In this document: piece by piece, positions 45,033 to 54,485 of the stretch
Position numbering within the stretch: position 1 is the stretch's first letter
How the letters are laid out: the number at the start of each line of letters is the position of its first letter
DNA from: Flavobacterium sp. CF136
Lineage (GTDB): Bacteria > Bacteroidota > Bacteroidia > Flavobacteriales > Flavobacteriaceae
DNA: 64,000 bases
Assembly (NCBI RefSeq): GCF_000282055.1
Contig: NZ_AKJZ01000021.1
Coordinates: forward strand, 1-64,000
Direction of reading: 5' to 3'
The notes under the pieces: model-generated
Seen by the model: only the letters and a program-made list of their open reading frames with translations
What the model was told of the DNA's origin: nothing
The model's database searches: none
Translations under genes and position numbers: made by a program

Positions 45033-48000
45033 TTAAAAGTTTAAGTTTAAACCTAATGTAATAACTCTTGAAGGAGTAAATCTGTTCTGAGTAGTTCCAT
45101 TAAACGTTTGACTTGGATCTGATCCCTGACGTTTAGTGAATAACATTAAATTTTCACCATTTACATATAAAGTAGCATTATCTATTTTTAATTTTGAAAT
45201 TAAATTAGATGGCATTTTATACGATAAGTTAATTTGTCTGAAAGATAAATAATCTGCACCAATCAACCATCTGTCAGAAGCAGCAGAAGACTGGGTATTT
45301 CTATTAATATCTAATCTTGGAACATCAGTAATATCTCCCGGCTTTTGCCATCTGTTGTAAATATCGGTACTCAAAGCTGATCCATAATTATTACCTGTAT
45401 GCATAAGGGCAGCATAATTAGTATCATACATCTTTCCGCCTATTTGGTATGCAAACAAAACTTCTAATTTTAAACCTTTGTATTCAACATTAGTTCCAAA
45501 ACTTCCGTATAAATCAGGAATTGCTGAACCGGAATAATGATATAATGCTTTATTTTGGTCAGTTGTTACATTTACACCATTTACAACTCTTTGAGTTGTA
45601 TCGCCGGCAACAATTAAACTAGGATCTGAAACATACAAAGCATAACCATCTGCAGGATCCACTCCATACCAATCTCTTAACCAAAAATCATAACGAGATT
45701 GTCCAACAGCTAATTTTTTTGTTCCATCAATAATCTCTTTTTGTGGCAACTTAGTAATTTCGTTTTTAACTGTTGAAGCATTGATATTTAGCCCCCATGA
45801 GAAATCAGGTGTTTTTATAATTGTCCCATCTAATGAAACTTCAAATCCTCTGTTATACATAGAACCAATATTTTCATATCTGTTATCTAATCCTGAAGAC
45901 AAAGGATTTGGTACTAAAAATATTAAACCGTCAGTATCTCTGTTATAATACTCTACACTACCTTTAAGTCTGTTTTTAAACAACCCAAACTCAATAGCAA
46001 TATCTGTTTGTGTGTTAACCTCCCACTTCAATTTGTCTGCTCCGGCAGCATTCGTAATAACTCCGCCTTCACTGCCATTATCAAAACCTAAACTAAATGT
46101 CGATTGACTTACATAAAAAGGTAAACTTGCATTATCATTGTTACCATCATTACCTACTTGTCCAACCGAAGCTCTTAACTTCAAATCATTTACCCATGAA
46201 CTATTTTCCAAGAAACTTTCTCTTGAAATTACCCAGGCTGCTCCAACTGACCAAAAATCACCCCAACGAATATCTTTGGCAAATTTTGAAGAACCATCTC
46301 TTCGGAAAGACGCTGAAGCAATATATTTATCTTTATAGCCATATTCTATTCTTGAAAAATAGGACTCTGTACTATACCCTCTGGTAAAAGAGTTTAAATT
46401 AGTGGTAGTCGCATAATTAACAAACTCCGGATTATCAGGCGAAACCTGTCCTGTCTTAGTACCTGTAGTCCAATTTCTTTCGTAATCATAACTCTCATGA
46501 CCAAATAAGGCAGATATATTGTGATTTCCAATTTCTTTAGTATAATTTAATAATTGGTTATAAGTTACACCTGTCAAAATCCTGTCTTCTTTTGATATTA
46601 ATCCTGTAGGCGCCCCATCTCCAATTTCTGTATTATAGGTATATGTTCTGTTATAATACGTTTTATCTAAAGAGGCATTAGTTGTAAACTTGAAATCTTT
46701 TAAAAATTTAATTTCAAAATATGTTCTGCCGGACAAAGCCAGGCCTTTTTGATTATCCGTATTATGTAATGTTTCATAAACAATATTTCTACCACTTGAA
46801 GCTCCGGAACCTCTAGCAGTCGAGTAAACTTTATTCCCTAATCCATCAAGTACATAATCTCCATTTGCCGTATGATCGTACACAGGATAAATTGGCCCCA
46901 TATATCTGATTGTTCTGAATGCATTATTAAAAGAACTTGTATTATCTACCCCATCAACAGCCAAATCTGAATTGGTAGATGTTGCTGATAAATTCATTCC
47001 GGTTTTCAACCAATCATTCAAAGAAGTATTAAGATTCAAACGGGCTGCAACTCTTTCATAATCTGATTTTCGAATGTAACCTTCTTCATTTAAATATCCT
47101 ATCGATGCAAAATAATTAGACTTTTCCGTTTTACCCTGATAAGAAAAGTCAGTATTTTGACGAACTCCGGCTCTTTCCAGCTCCCTTGTCCAATCTAAAT
47201 CGTTCGGATATAATAATTGAGCATTTGGATTTAATTTACCATCAGTCCCTACAACCTGATTACCAGGAACATTAAAAGGATTTGTTATCAAAACAACCGG
47301 AACTCTTCCTGATGCATATAAGTTTGCAGCATCAATTTGAGTTTGATTTGCCATAGGGCGGCTATTTCTGATTGCTTCCCATTCTAAAGGGTAGTAATCC
47401 AAAGCTCCCACTCTGTCATATTCCTTAATCAATCTGGAAGTTAAACCCTGGCTAACATTCAATGTGAACTTATCTTTTGAAGACTTACCCATCTTTGTAG
47501 TAATAATTACAACACCATTGGCTGCTTTTGAACCATATAACGAAGTTGATGCTGCATCTTTTAAAACACTTAAGCTTTCGATATCATTTGAATTCAAGTT
47601 ACTGATATCACCAGAAAAAGGAACTCCATCCACAACATAAAGAGGGCTGTTTCCTAAAGTTATTGAACTAAAACCACGTATTCTTATATTTGGAGCTGAG
47701 CCTGGTTGTCCGGCAGCACTTTGAATTTGAACACCGGCAGCACTACCTTCAATAACAGACAAAGCATTCGTTAAGGATCTATTCTCAAGTTGTTCCGCTT
47801 TAATCTGAACTGCTGAACCAGTATAAGAACTTTTTTTAGCTTTACCATAAGCAACAACCACGACTTCTTCCAAAGCCTTTCCTGAATCTGCCATCTTTAC
47901 GTTTACTTTAGATGAAGGGCCAACAGTAACCATAACGTCATCCATTCCAACATAAGAAAAGACCAGTACATCACCTGGTTTAGCTTTAACAGAAAAGCCT

Positions 48001-48173
48001 CCGTCAAAATCTGTCTGGGCACTATTTTTTGTCCCCTTAACAACAACATTAACACCAGGAATAACCCCTGTATCACCAGAGACAACACCAGTAACAATTC
48101 CCTCTTGAGCAAAAGAAAACTGCATAGACAACGCTATCAATAGCGTAAAAATCCATTGTAATTTTAATTTCAT
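45033..48173 (-). CDS. SusC/RagA-family TonB-dependent transporter (second pair)
   Basis: I start at the internal Met (48173), giving a clean signal peptide (MKLKLQWIFTLLIALSMQF...AQ); the upstream ATG at 48203 would add ten polar residues. A carboxypeptidase-like domain (about 25-105 from this start), VVVVAYGKAKKSSYTGS, plug and 22-strand barrel ending in VITLGLNLNF follow. It forms a SusCD pair with the gene downstream. It is not linked to an HTCS or ECF/anti-sigma regulator. Confidence 0.93.
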   Translation of the reverse strand: MKLKLQWIFTLLIALSMQFSFAQEGIVTGVVSGDTGVIPGVNVVVKGTKNSAQTDFDGGFSVKAKPGDVLVFSYVGMDDVMVTVGPSSKVNVKMADSGKALEEVVVVAYGKAKKSSYTGSAVQIKAEQLENRSLTNALSVIEGSAAGVQIQSAAGQPGSAPNIRIRGFSSITLGNSPLYVVDGVPFSGDISNLNSNDIESLSVLKDAASTSLYGSKAANGVVIITTKMGKSSKDKFTLNVSQGLTSRLIKEYDRVGALDYYPLEWEAIRNSRPMANQTQIDAANLYASGRVPVVLITNPFNVPGNQVVGTDGKLNPNAQLLYPNDLDWTRELERAGVRQNTDFSYQGKTEKSNYFASIGYLNEEGYIRKSDYERVAARLNLNTSLNDWLKTGMNLSATSTNSDLAVDGVDNTSSFNNAFRTIRYMGPIYPVYDHTANGDYVLDGLGNKVYSTARGSGASSGRNIVYETLHNTDNQKGLALSGRTYFEIKFLKDFKFTTNASLDKTYYNRTYTYNTEIGDGAPTGLISKEDRILTGVTYNQLLNYTKEIGNHNISALFGHESYDYERNWTTGTKTGQVSPDNPEFVNYATTTNLNSFTRGYSTESYFSRIEYGYKDKYIASASFRRDGSSKFAKDIRWGDFWSVGAAWVISRESFLENSSWVNDLKLRASVGQVGNDGNNDNASLPFYVSQSTFSLGFDNGSEGGVITNAAGADKLKWEVNTQTDIAIEFGLFKNRLKGSVEYYNRDTDGLIFLVPNPLSSGLDNRYENIGSMYNRGFEVSLDGTIIKTPDFSWGLNINASTVKNEITKLPQKEIIDGTKKLAVGQSRYDFWLRDWYGVDPADGYALYVSDPSLIVAGDTTQRVVNGVNVTTDQNKALYHYSGSAIPDLYGSFGTNVEYKGLKLEVLFAYQIGGKMYDTNYAALMHTGNNYGSALSTDIYNRWQKPGDITDVPRLDINRNTQSSAASDRWLIGADYLSFRQINLSYKMPSNLISKLKIDNATLYVNGENLMLFTKRQGSDPSQTFNGTTQNRFTPSRVITLGLNLNF

Positions 48174-48536
48174 TTTAATATATTTTGAATTAGTATGAAG
48201 CAAACATCTTAATTATTTCTTAATATACCAAACAAAATTTAATATCATATTTGTATTTTTTTAATATTACTTTAACATGTAATTGTAATTTGCTATATTT
48301 TAATTGCAAAAAATAGATAATTCTTAAAAATAAGCTTTATTTTTAATTTTTACACAATGCTTCATTTTAACATTTTTAAATCTAAAACATTTGAAAATTA
48401 TTCATTAAACAAATAAATAGTTAACAATTTATTAAAAAACCAAAATAAACCACACTTCACAAAATAATCACAAAAGCAATAATAATTTTTAAAAAAATAT
48501 TTTTAATATTTGCAATAAAAAAGTATATTTCACCAA
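48174..48536. other. AT-rich divergent intergenic region
   Basis: The region between the SusC start and rnhB is very AT-rich, with promoters for both directions expected. TAATATTTGC at about 48507 is an imperfect -7-like element for rnhB. No gene seen. Confidence 0.5.
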
Positions 48537-49196
48537 ATGCTTCAAAAAAATTTTTCAGGATATGTTTTCGAAACCGGGACCGATGAAGCCGGACGTGGTT
48601 GCTTAGCCGGTCCTGTGACAGCAGCGGCAGTAATTTTACCCGCTCATTTTGAACATTCTGACCTGAATGACAGTAAACAGCTTTCAGAAAAAATAAGGGA
48701 ACTTTTAAAACCAATTATAGAAGAACATGCCATTTGTTATGCTGTAACCCATTTACATCCGAATGAAATTGACGAAATAAACATTCTCAATGCTTCAATG
48801 AAAGGAATGCAGGAATGTATATTGAAATTAAATCAAACACCCGAATTTATTATTGTAGATGGAAACCGCTCTCTAAATGCCAAATTAGGTTTGAAAAACA
48901 CTTTTGGAAAACAATTTTCTATAACCGAAATAGAATTATTAAAATCAATTCCGAATCAAAGTATTATTAAAGGAGATTCTAAATTCTTAAGTATTGCAGC
49001 AGCTTCAGTTTTGGCAAAAACCTATCGGGATGAATATATGAATCAAATTCATGAAGAATTCCCAATGTACAACTGGAAACAAAATAAAGGTTATCCCACC
49101 AAAGAGCATCGCGAAGCCATCAGAAAATATGGCCCTACAAAATATCATCGAATGAGTTTCAGGCTTTTGCCGGAACAACTCGAATTAGATTTTTAA
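48537..49196 (+). CDS. rnhB: Ribonuclease HII
   Basis: This 219-residue RNase HII cleaves RNA in RNA-DNA hybrids and at single ribonucleotides. Catalytic carboxylates are Asp16 and Glu17 (GTDEAGRG), Asp108 (IIVDGN) and Asp147 ([17 protein letters not shown]). The C-terminal [14 protein letters not shown] is typical of Bacteroidota RnhB. Start and length are standard. A terminator follows. Confidence 0.96.
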   Translation: MLQKNFSGYVFETGTDEAGRGCLAGPVTAAAVILPAHFEHSDLNDSKQLSEKIRELLKPIIEEHAICYAVTHLHPNEIDEINILNASMKGMQECILKLNQTPEFIIVDGNRSLNAKLGLKNTFGKQFSITEIELLKSIPNQSIIKGDSKFLSIAAASVLAKTYRDEYMNQIHEEFPMYNWKQNKGYPTKEHREAIRKYGPTKYHRMSFRLLPEQLELDF

Positions 49197-49198
49197 AC

Positions 49199-49238
49199 AA
49201 AAAAGACTTATCACATTTGATAAGTCTTTTTTGTTTTT
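49199..49238 (+). terminator. rnhB terminator
   Basis: A 13-bp stem aaaagacttatca/tgataagtctttt (49201-49213, 49218-49230) with a CATT loop is followed by TTGTTTTT. Confidence 0.9.
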
Positions 49239-49335
49239 CCTAAAACTGAATTTTATATTCAATATCCGTCAAAAGCAGATCAGATTCTTTTAATTTTTTT
49301 ATATTTTTCGTTAAACGATTATACTATCTGAAAAA

Positions 49336-50034
49336 TTAAACAAATTCAGCTTCAAATAAATTAGTCATATGTTTTACGATTTTAGCTTTCACCTCATTCT
49401 CATCAACCTTATCAACTCCTAATTCTACATGCAAAGATGTAACCCCTTTGCCACGAATTCCACACGGAATAATATTATCAAAGTAACCCAAATTTACATT
49501 CACATTTAAGGCAAATCCGTGCATGGTTACCCAACGTGAAGCACGTACACCAAGCGCACAAATTTTTCTGGCAAACGGAGTTCCGGCACCAAGCCAGACT
49601 CCGGTTTCACCTTCGCTTCTGCCGCATTCCAAGCCATACTCAGCCAATGTCAGAATAATAGACTCTTCCAAAAAACGCAAATATTTATGAATGTCCGTAA
49701 AAAAATTTTCCAGGTCTAAAATCGGATACCCTACAATTTGTCCCGGTCCGTGATACGTAATATCACCACCGCGATTAATTTTATAAAAGGTTGCGCCTTT
49801 GGCTTCAAGCTGTTTTTCGTTTAAAAGTAAATTTTCAAGATCACCGCTTTTACCCAAAGTATAAACATGTGGATGCTCTACAAACAACAGATAATTTGGA
49901 GTTGGCAAATCGAGTTCTTCTCTTCTGTTTTTTATTTTTAAGTCAACAATATCCGCAAAAAGTTCTTCCTGATATTCCCAGGCTTCCTTATAATCTTTTT
50001 GACCTAAATCCTTAAGTTGAATAGTTTTATTCAT
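49336..50034 (-). CDS. lipB: Octanoyl-[acyl-carrier-protein]-protein N-octanoyltransferase
   Basis: This 232-residue LipB transfers octanoate from ACP to lipoyl domains. Signatures are RGGDITYHGPGQIVGYP (89-104), the catalytic Lys157 in ARKICALGVR and nucleophile Cys191 in NIIPCGIRGKGVTSL. It starts 5 bp after the upstream lipoprotein gene, so probably cotranscribed. No lipA in the window. Confidence 0.96.
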   Translation of the reverse strand: MNKTIQLKDLGQKDYKEAWEYQEELFADIVDLKIKNRREELDLPTPNYLLFVEHPHVYTLGKSGDLENLLLNEKQLEAKGATFYKINRGGDITYHGPGQIVGYPILDLENFFTDIHKYLRFLEESIILTLAEYGLECGRSEGETGVWLGAGTPFARKICALGVRASRWVTMHGFALNVNVNLGYFDNIIPCGIRGKGVTSLHVELGVDKVDENEVKAKIVKHMTNLFEAEFV

Positions 50035-50039
50035 TTTTA

Positions 50040-50798
50040 TTATTTTTCAAACTCAACTTCAAAGTTAAGTTTGTCGGGATTGTCCATATAATCCGTGAAT
50101 GGATATTGAATTGTAATCGTTTTTCGATCTTCGCTAAATAAAGCATTTGGATTAGATACTTTTTTGATTTTTTTCGGAAAGTGGTATTTTAAAATATAAT
50201 TTGACGAAGCAAAAATCATTTTAGACATATCAGCTGCCGAATCATTCACTTTTTCAGCAAGTTTTTGCTTGTCTATTATTGCTTTTCTGATAAACTTCTT
50301 TCCGTCATAAGCGTAATTTAATTTACTGTTATTGTTACCAAAATTACCCCCAAATGGAGTTGCTGTACCACCACCCTGTTCTAATTTCTGAAAAGTGCTC
50401 ATCGTCTGCAATATGTCCTGCAACTCGTTCACATTTTTAAAATCGGTAGAAAGTGTCATTAGAAATTCTTTCTTTTCACTGTTCATTTTGGTGTTTATCA
50501 CAAAATTTTCCAGTTTTTTAAGTTCTTTTTGAGCTTCCGGAGAAAGCTTTGCGATACTGTCTTTTTTTTCTTCCAGTAATTGTTTGAAAGTAAAAGTAGA
50601 ATCGATATTTTTCTTCGCATCAGCTCCCATTTGGCTGCCAATTTGATCTCCGGCCATTGCCATTAAGGAAGAGCCGTCCATGTCTACTGAAAACTTTCCG
50701 GCACCGTTATCATTTACGTAAATATTTTCAGTGAAAGTACAACTTGTAAGAGTCACCAATAAAAAAGAAAAACTAAGCAATTTATATATTTTCATCAT
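50040..50798 (-). CDS. Hypothetical lipoprotein (paralogue pair, member 2)
   Basis: This 252-residue lipoprotein has lipobox LTSC with Cys20. The mature protein begins TENIYVNDNGAGKFSVDMDG, has a helical mid-section (about 60-140) and a C-terminal YHFPKKIKKVSNPNALFSED segment. The latter two patterns recur in the neighbour at 50887-51612 (TIHLNPDGSGNIE; YHFPRKIKSVSNEKAI), so they are tandem paralogues. Function unknown; envelope location inferred from the lipobox. It precedes lipB by 5 bp and has a near-leaderless -7 box. Confidence 0.85.
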   Translation of the reverse strand: MMKIYKLLSFSFLLVTLTSCTFTENIYVNDNGAGKFSVDMDGSSLMAMAGDQIGSQMGADAKKNIDSTFTFKQLLEEKKDSIAKLSPEAQKELKKLENFVINTKMNSEKKEFLMTLSTDFKNVNELQDILQTMSTFQKLEQGGGTATPFGGNFGNNNSKLNYAYDGKKFIRKAIIDKQKLAEKVNDSAADMSKMIFASSNYILKYHFPKKIKKVSNPNALFSEDRKTITIQYPFTDYMDNPDKLNFEVEFEK

Positions 50799-50812
50799 AA
50801 TTTATTTTTTCT

Positions 50813-50820
50813 CAAAGATA
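50813..50820 (-). promoter_or_regulatory. -7 promoter element before lipoprotein-lipB unit
   Basis: The minus strand reads TATCTTTG, a perfect TAnnTTTG, ending 14 bp upstream of the lipoprotein ATG. This implies a very short leader. Confidence 0.5.
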
Positions 50821-50886
50821 CGGAGTCTATTTTAAAATATTTAATCGTTGAATCGTTTGTTGAAATAACAAAGCTTAAAAGACTTT

Positions 50887-51612
50887 TCACTCCAAAACCA
50901 CTTCTAGACTTGCACTTTCCGGATTTTGCAGACAATCTGAAAGCTGCAAAACCAATTTGAGTGACTTATTATCGGAGCAAATAATTGCTTTTTCATTAGA
51001 AACTGATTTTATTTTTCGAGGAAAATGGTAGTCTAGAGTAAGAGTCTGAACTAATTTAAATCCGGAAGTTTTCTTTTTAAATCCCTCAATCTCGTCTTGT
51101 TTTTTCTTTAATTCTGCCAAATCTGTAACTTTTACAACTCTTTTAAAAGTTGTCCCGTCAAAAGAAAAACTAACATGATAATAATGTTCTTCGGCACTTA
51201 AGGCGTAATTGTGCTTCAAATCATCGGCATATTCTACAGTTTTATATAAATCTGCAATATCTTCTGTTTTATTAAAACTCTGTGTGAATGTATTTTTAAC
51301 TTCTTTCTCGAAGGAACTTTCTTTGAGATGAACTTTTACATCTTTATATTGATTAAAAACTATTTTTTCTGATGCAGGAAGTTTTGCGAAATTTTCAGCA
51401 TATTTTGTGATGTATTCCTGAAAAACGTAAGTGGTATCCCGAAATATTTCTTCTTTAGCATAATTTTCTCCGGACAATTGCATATAACTGTGCTCGTCGC
51501 GAATTGCTATGGTTTCTATATTTCCGCTTCCGTCCGGGTTTAAATGAATCGTTTCGGTAATTTGACAGCTTGTTGTGAGAATTAGAAATAGCAGGATTGA
51601 TAAGTATTTCAT
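50887..51612 (-). CDS. Hypothetical lipoprotein (paralogue pair, member 1)
   Basis: This 241-residue lipoprotein has lipobox TTSC with Cys16. The mature N-terminus TETIHLNPDGSGNIE and C-terminal DYHFPRKIKSVSNEKAI match the paralogue downstream. The middle is helical and charged. Function unknown. An 88-bp gap with a promoter separates it from the paralogue. Confidence 0.83.
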   Translation of the reverse strand: MKYLSILLFLILTTSCQITETIHLNPDGSGNIETIAIRDEHSYMQLSGENYAKEEIFRDTTYVFQEYITKYAENFAKLPASEKIVFNQYKDVKVHLKESSFEKEVKNTFTQSFNKTEDIADLYKTVEYADDLKHNYALSAEEHYYHVSFSFDGTTFKRVVKVTDLAELKKKQDEIEGFKKKTSGFKLVQTLTLDYHFPRKIKSVSNEKAIICSDNKSLKLVLQLSDCLQNPESASLEVVLE

Positions 51613-51740
51613 TTTTTTGAGAAAGATTCTGAGGTTGTGAGTTGCTAAGATACTGAGTTTTTATCTCAATTTCTTATAGAAATATTTTTGTTTTTTATCA
51701 TTATTGATAAAGAATTTACCTCAACAAAACCTTCCAAATA

Positions 51741-51890
51741 TGAGCCGTTCCTACGGAACTGAATTGGAAAACGTTTTATTTTTCAACGGATTGAAATCCG
51801 TTGCTACAAAATAAATCATTCCTCCGGAATTTTGCCGAAAGAGTTCCATAAGAACAAAGCATATTGCAGGGATGGATTTTAATCCGTCCT
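51741..51890. repeat. Cluster of short palindromic (REP-like) modules
   Basis: Four small hairpins sit within 150 bp: gttcc-tac-ggaac (51747-51759), caacggat-tgaa-atccgttg (51784-51803), attcc-tcc-ggaat (51818-51830) and ggatggatt-tt-aatccgtcc (51870-51889, one G-T pair). The texts recall dispersed intergenic modules I know from Flavobacterium genomes, possibly linked to Y1-type REP transposases; copy number cannot be tested here. Confidence 0.7.
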
Positions 51891-51954
51891 TTTTGATATG
51901 CGGATTTTATAAACACCCTCAACCAAAAGGTCCTTTAAAAACATAAATATCTAA

Positions 51955-52025
51955 TCCAGCCCCGATAGAAGTGGTATCCTTTTTTGCTTTTTATGCAAAA
52001 AAGATATAACGGATAGCGGGACAAA
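51955..52025. repeat. Intergenic repeat-like element with A/T hairpin
   Basis: The element runs from ccagccccgatagaagtgg through a ttttttgc/gcaaaaaa hairpin (about 51979-52002) to ggatagcgggac. From memory this is a dispersed flavobacterial intergenic element; the hairpin could terminate transcription in either direction. Confidence 0.55.
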
Positions 52026-52099
52026 AGGGCATTGAAACTTCTTAATTTTCTGCTACAAAAAATCTAAAATCTGCATTCTGAAATCTGCATTCTTTTCTT

Positions 52100-52107
52100 T
52101 ATCTTTG
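52100..52107 (+). promoter_or_regulatory. lysS -7 promoter element
   Basis: TATCTTTG matches TAnnTTTG exactly and is followed by CGC, 22 bp upstream of the lysS ATG. Confidence 0.6.
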
Positions 52108-52129
52108 CGCACTTAAAAAACAGTATATA

Positions 52130-53833
52130 ATGGCCTTATCTGAACAAGAAATCATCCGAAGAGAGAAACTTCAAAACTTACGCAACTTAGGAATCAATCC
52201 TTATCCTGCTAATCTTTTTCCTGTAAATCATACTTCAAAGCAAATTAAGGAGTCTTTTGAGGAAGGTAAGAAGGTGATTGTTGCCGGACGTTTGATGAGT
52301 GTGAGAGATCAGGGAAAAGCTTGTTTTGCTGAATTGCAGGATAGTGAGGGACGTATTCAATTGTACGTTAATCGTGATGTTTTGTGCGAAGGTGATGATA
52401 AAACTTTATACAATCAGGTATTTAAAAAACTGACCGATTTAGGAGATTTTATTGGTATTGAAGGTGAATTGTTTACGACTAAAGTGGGTGCCCAATGTAT
52501 TCGTGTTGACGGATTTACTTTTTTGAGTAAAACATTACGTCCGCTTCCTTTACCAAAAGTTGACGAGGACGGAAATGTACACGATGCTTTTAATGATGCT
52601 GAATTGCGTTACAGAATGCGTTATGTAGATTTGACGGTGAACCAAAACGTAAAAGAGACTTTCGTAAAACGTACGAAATTGTTTAACGCAATGCGTGACT
52701 TTTTTAACACTGCAGGTTATCTTGAGGTTGAAACTCCGGTTTTACAGCCAATTCCCGGTGGTGCTGCAGCGCGTCCGTTTATTACACATCACAATTCACT
52801 AGACATTCCGCTTTACATGCGTATTGCAAACGAATTGTATCTAAAAAGATTAATCGTTGGTGGATTTGAAGGTGTTTATGAGTTCTCTAAAAACTTCCGT
52901 AACGAAGGAATGGACAGAACACATAACCCGGAATTTACCGCTATGGAAATATATGTAGCCTACAAAGACTACAACTGGATGATGAACTTTGCCGAAGATC
53001 TTTTGGAGCATTGTGCTATTGCCGTAAACGGTACTTCGACTGCTGTTTTTGGAGAGCACACAATCAACTTCAAAGCGCCTTATGCCCGTGTAACGATGAC
53101 AGATTCTATCAAACATTTTACCGGTTTTGATATTTCCGGAAAAAGCGAAGACGAATTGTTTGAAGCTGCCAGAGGAATGGGAATTGATGTTGATAAAACA
53201 ATGGGTAAAGGAAAACTGATTGATGAGATTTTTGGAGCAAAATGCGAAGGAAATTATATTCAGCCTACTTTCATTACGGATTATCCTAAAGAAATGTCGC
53301 CTTTGTGTAAAGAACACCGTGACAATCCGGAATTGACAGAGCGTTTTGAATTAATGGTTTGCGGTAAAGAAGTAGCGAATGCTTATTCTGAATTGAACGA
53401 CCCGATTGATCAAAGAGAACGTTTTGAAGACCAGATGCGCTTGTCTGAAAAAGGAGATGATGAAGCGACAGGAATTATCGATGAGGATTTCTTAAGAGCT
53501 CTTGAATACGGAATGCCGCCAACATCCGGAATGGGAATTGGAATGGACCGTCTGATGATGTTCCTTACAAATAATGTTTCTATTCAGGAAGTATTATTGT
53601 TTCCGCAAATGCGTCCGGAGAAAAAACAGATTCAGATTGAATTATCTGATGAGGAGAAATTTATCGTAGATTTATTGAAAGGAAATGAAAATAAAATGGA
53701 TTTAACGCAATTAAAAATTACTGCAAATTTAAGCGGTAAAAAATGGGATGCGTCTATGAAAAACTTATCTAAACATGGTTTGACCAAAGTGGCTGTTGAA
53801 GGTGATTTTAAATTTGTGGAGTTGGTGGGGTAA
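52130..53833 (+). CDS. lysS: Lysyl-tRNA synthetase (class II)
   Basis: This 567-residue class II LysRS has an N-terminal OB-fold anticodon-binding domain (about 45-160). Motif 2 is FRNEGMDRTHNPEFT near 255 and motif 3 is GMGIGMDRLMMFLT near 467. It charges tRNA-Lys. The protein is about 60 residues longer than E. coli LysS because of a C-terminal extension (about 500-567; IELSDEEKFIVDLLKGNENKM onward) that looks like a small winged-helix-type domain. Confidence 0.97.
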   Translation: MALSEQEIIRREKLQNLRNLGINPYPANLFPVNHTSKQIKESFEEGKKVIVAGRLMSVRDQGKACFAELQDSEGRIQLYVNRDVLCEGDDKTLYNQVFKKLTDLGDFIGIEGELFTTKVGAQCIRVDGFTFLSKTLRPLPLPKVDEDGNVHDAFNDAELRYRMRYVDLTVNQNVKETFVKRTKLFNAMRDFFNTAGYLEVETPVLQPIPGGAAARPFITHHNSLDIPLYMRIANELYLKRLIVGGFEGVYEFSKNFRNEGMDRTHNPEFTAMEIYVAYKDYNWMMNFAEDLLEHCAIAVNGTSTAVFGEHTINFKAPYARVTMTDSIKHFTGFDISGKSEDELFEAARGMGIDVDKTMGKGKLIDEIFGAKCEGNYIQPTFITDYPKEMSPLCKEHRDNPELTERFELMVCGKEVANAYSELNDPIDQRERFEDQMRLSEKGDDEATGIIDEDFLRALEYGMPPTSGMGIGMDRLMMFLTNNVSIQEVLLFPQMRPEKKQIQIELSDEEKFIVDLLKGNENKMDLTQLKITANLSGKKWDASMKNLSKHGLTKVAVEGDFKFVELVG

Positions 53834-53848
53834 TTGAATTTTCATAAT

Positions 53849-53896
53849 AAAACAATAAAAAAGAGCTTCGATTTTGAAGCTCTTTTTTATTGTTTT
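53849..53896. terminator. Strong bidirectional terminator between lysS and rloB-like gene
   Basis: A perfect 21-bp stem (53849-53869 paired with 53876-53896; core aagagcttc/gaagctctt) has a 6-nt loop and A- and T-tracts built into the arms. It serves both convergent genes. Confidence 0.92.
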
Positions 53897-53897
53897 G

Positions 53898-54485
53898 TTA
53901 TTTTTGATTTTCTAAATAAATAACCAATTCATCAACATTCGTAAAAGGATTTAAATTAAAAACTTCAACACCATCATTATTTTGAATAACCGACAATCTG
54001 GTCTTTTCTGCATTTGATTTCCCAGTAGTCATTTTATCTTTTAGAATTGAATAATGTTTAAAGTTATTCTTTTCATAACTCTCCATTCCTATACATTTCT
54101 TTAATTCTTTTTCTAGTTCTGCTTCGGAAGCAAAAGCTTTTGTTGAATTTTTGTAATGAAACAGGAACCACAATTCAAAACAAATACTTGAAAAAATTAC
54201 ATCGGCATTTTTACTAGAAGCAAGTTTAAAAACATCACCTCTTTTTGGAAAATTATCATGATCAAAAACTACGAATATTTTTTCAAAACCATCTTTCTTT
54301 GCATTTTTTAAAACATCAGTTACATCACCTTTACAATCAACTATATTTACTGCAATTGTTTTAGGTAAACCTAAATCTTCTTTCAGCGCATTAAAGTAAT
54401 TTTTCTCCGTTAAACCTTCGCAAAGAATTAAAACCTTTTCCTTAAACGATCTTGTTTTAAAATTATTAATTGGTCTCTTAGCCAT
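53898..54485 (-). CDS. RloB-like TOPRIM-type protein
   Basis: This 195-residue protein of the RloB family has a TOPRIM-like acid set: Glu23 in ILCEGLTEKNYF and Asp75/Asp77 in VVFDHDNF, plus the RloB signature FELWFLFHY (103-111). It is probably a metal-dependent nuclease. It forms a two-gene unit with the upstream AAA ATPase: the ATPase stop and this start share one base (TAATG). ATPase plus TOPRIM pairing recalls PARIS (AriA-AriB), OLD and Gabija antiphage systems; a defence role is inferred. Confidence 0.82.
   Translation of the reverse strand: MAKRPINNFKTRSFKEKVLILCEGLTEKNYFNALKEDLGLPKTIAVNIVDCKGDVTDVLKNAKKDGFEKIFVVFDHDNFPKRGDVFKLASSKNADVIFSSICFELWFLFHYKNSTKAFASEAELEKELKKCIGMESYEKNNFKHYSILKDKMTTGKSNAEKTRLSVIQNNDGVEVFNLNPFTNVDELVIYLENQK

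Larger units (their letters stand above)
51613..52129. other. 517-bp intergenic region before lysS
   Basis: Holds the mini-hairpin repeat cluster (51741-51890), a second flavobacterial-type intergenic element (51955-52025), a 14-bp tandem duplication (aaatctgcattct, 52067-52094) and the lysS -7 box. No gene. Confidence 0.7.

Noticed and set aside
49238-49335. Possible short RNA or gene between rnhB and lipB
   Set aside because: Only about 100 bp of AT-rich sequence between the rnhB terminator and the lipB stop; no stable fold or frame seen.
52850-53317. 155-codon minus-strand frame within lysS
   Set aside because: Antisense to catalytic region of lysS; shadow of the conserved coding frame.
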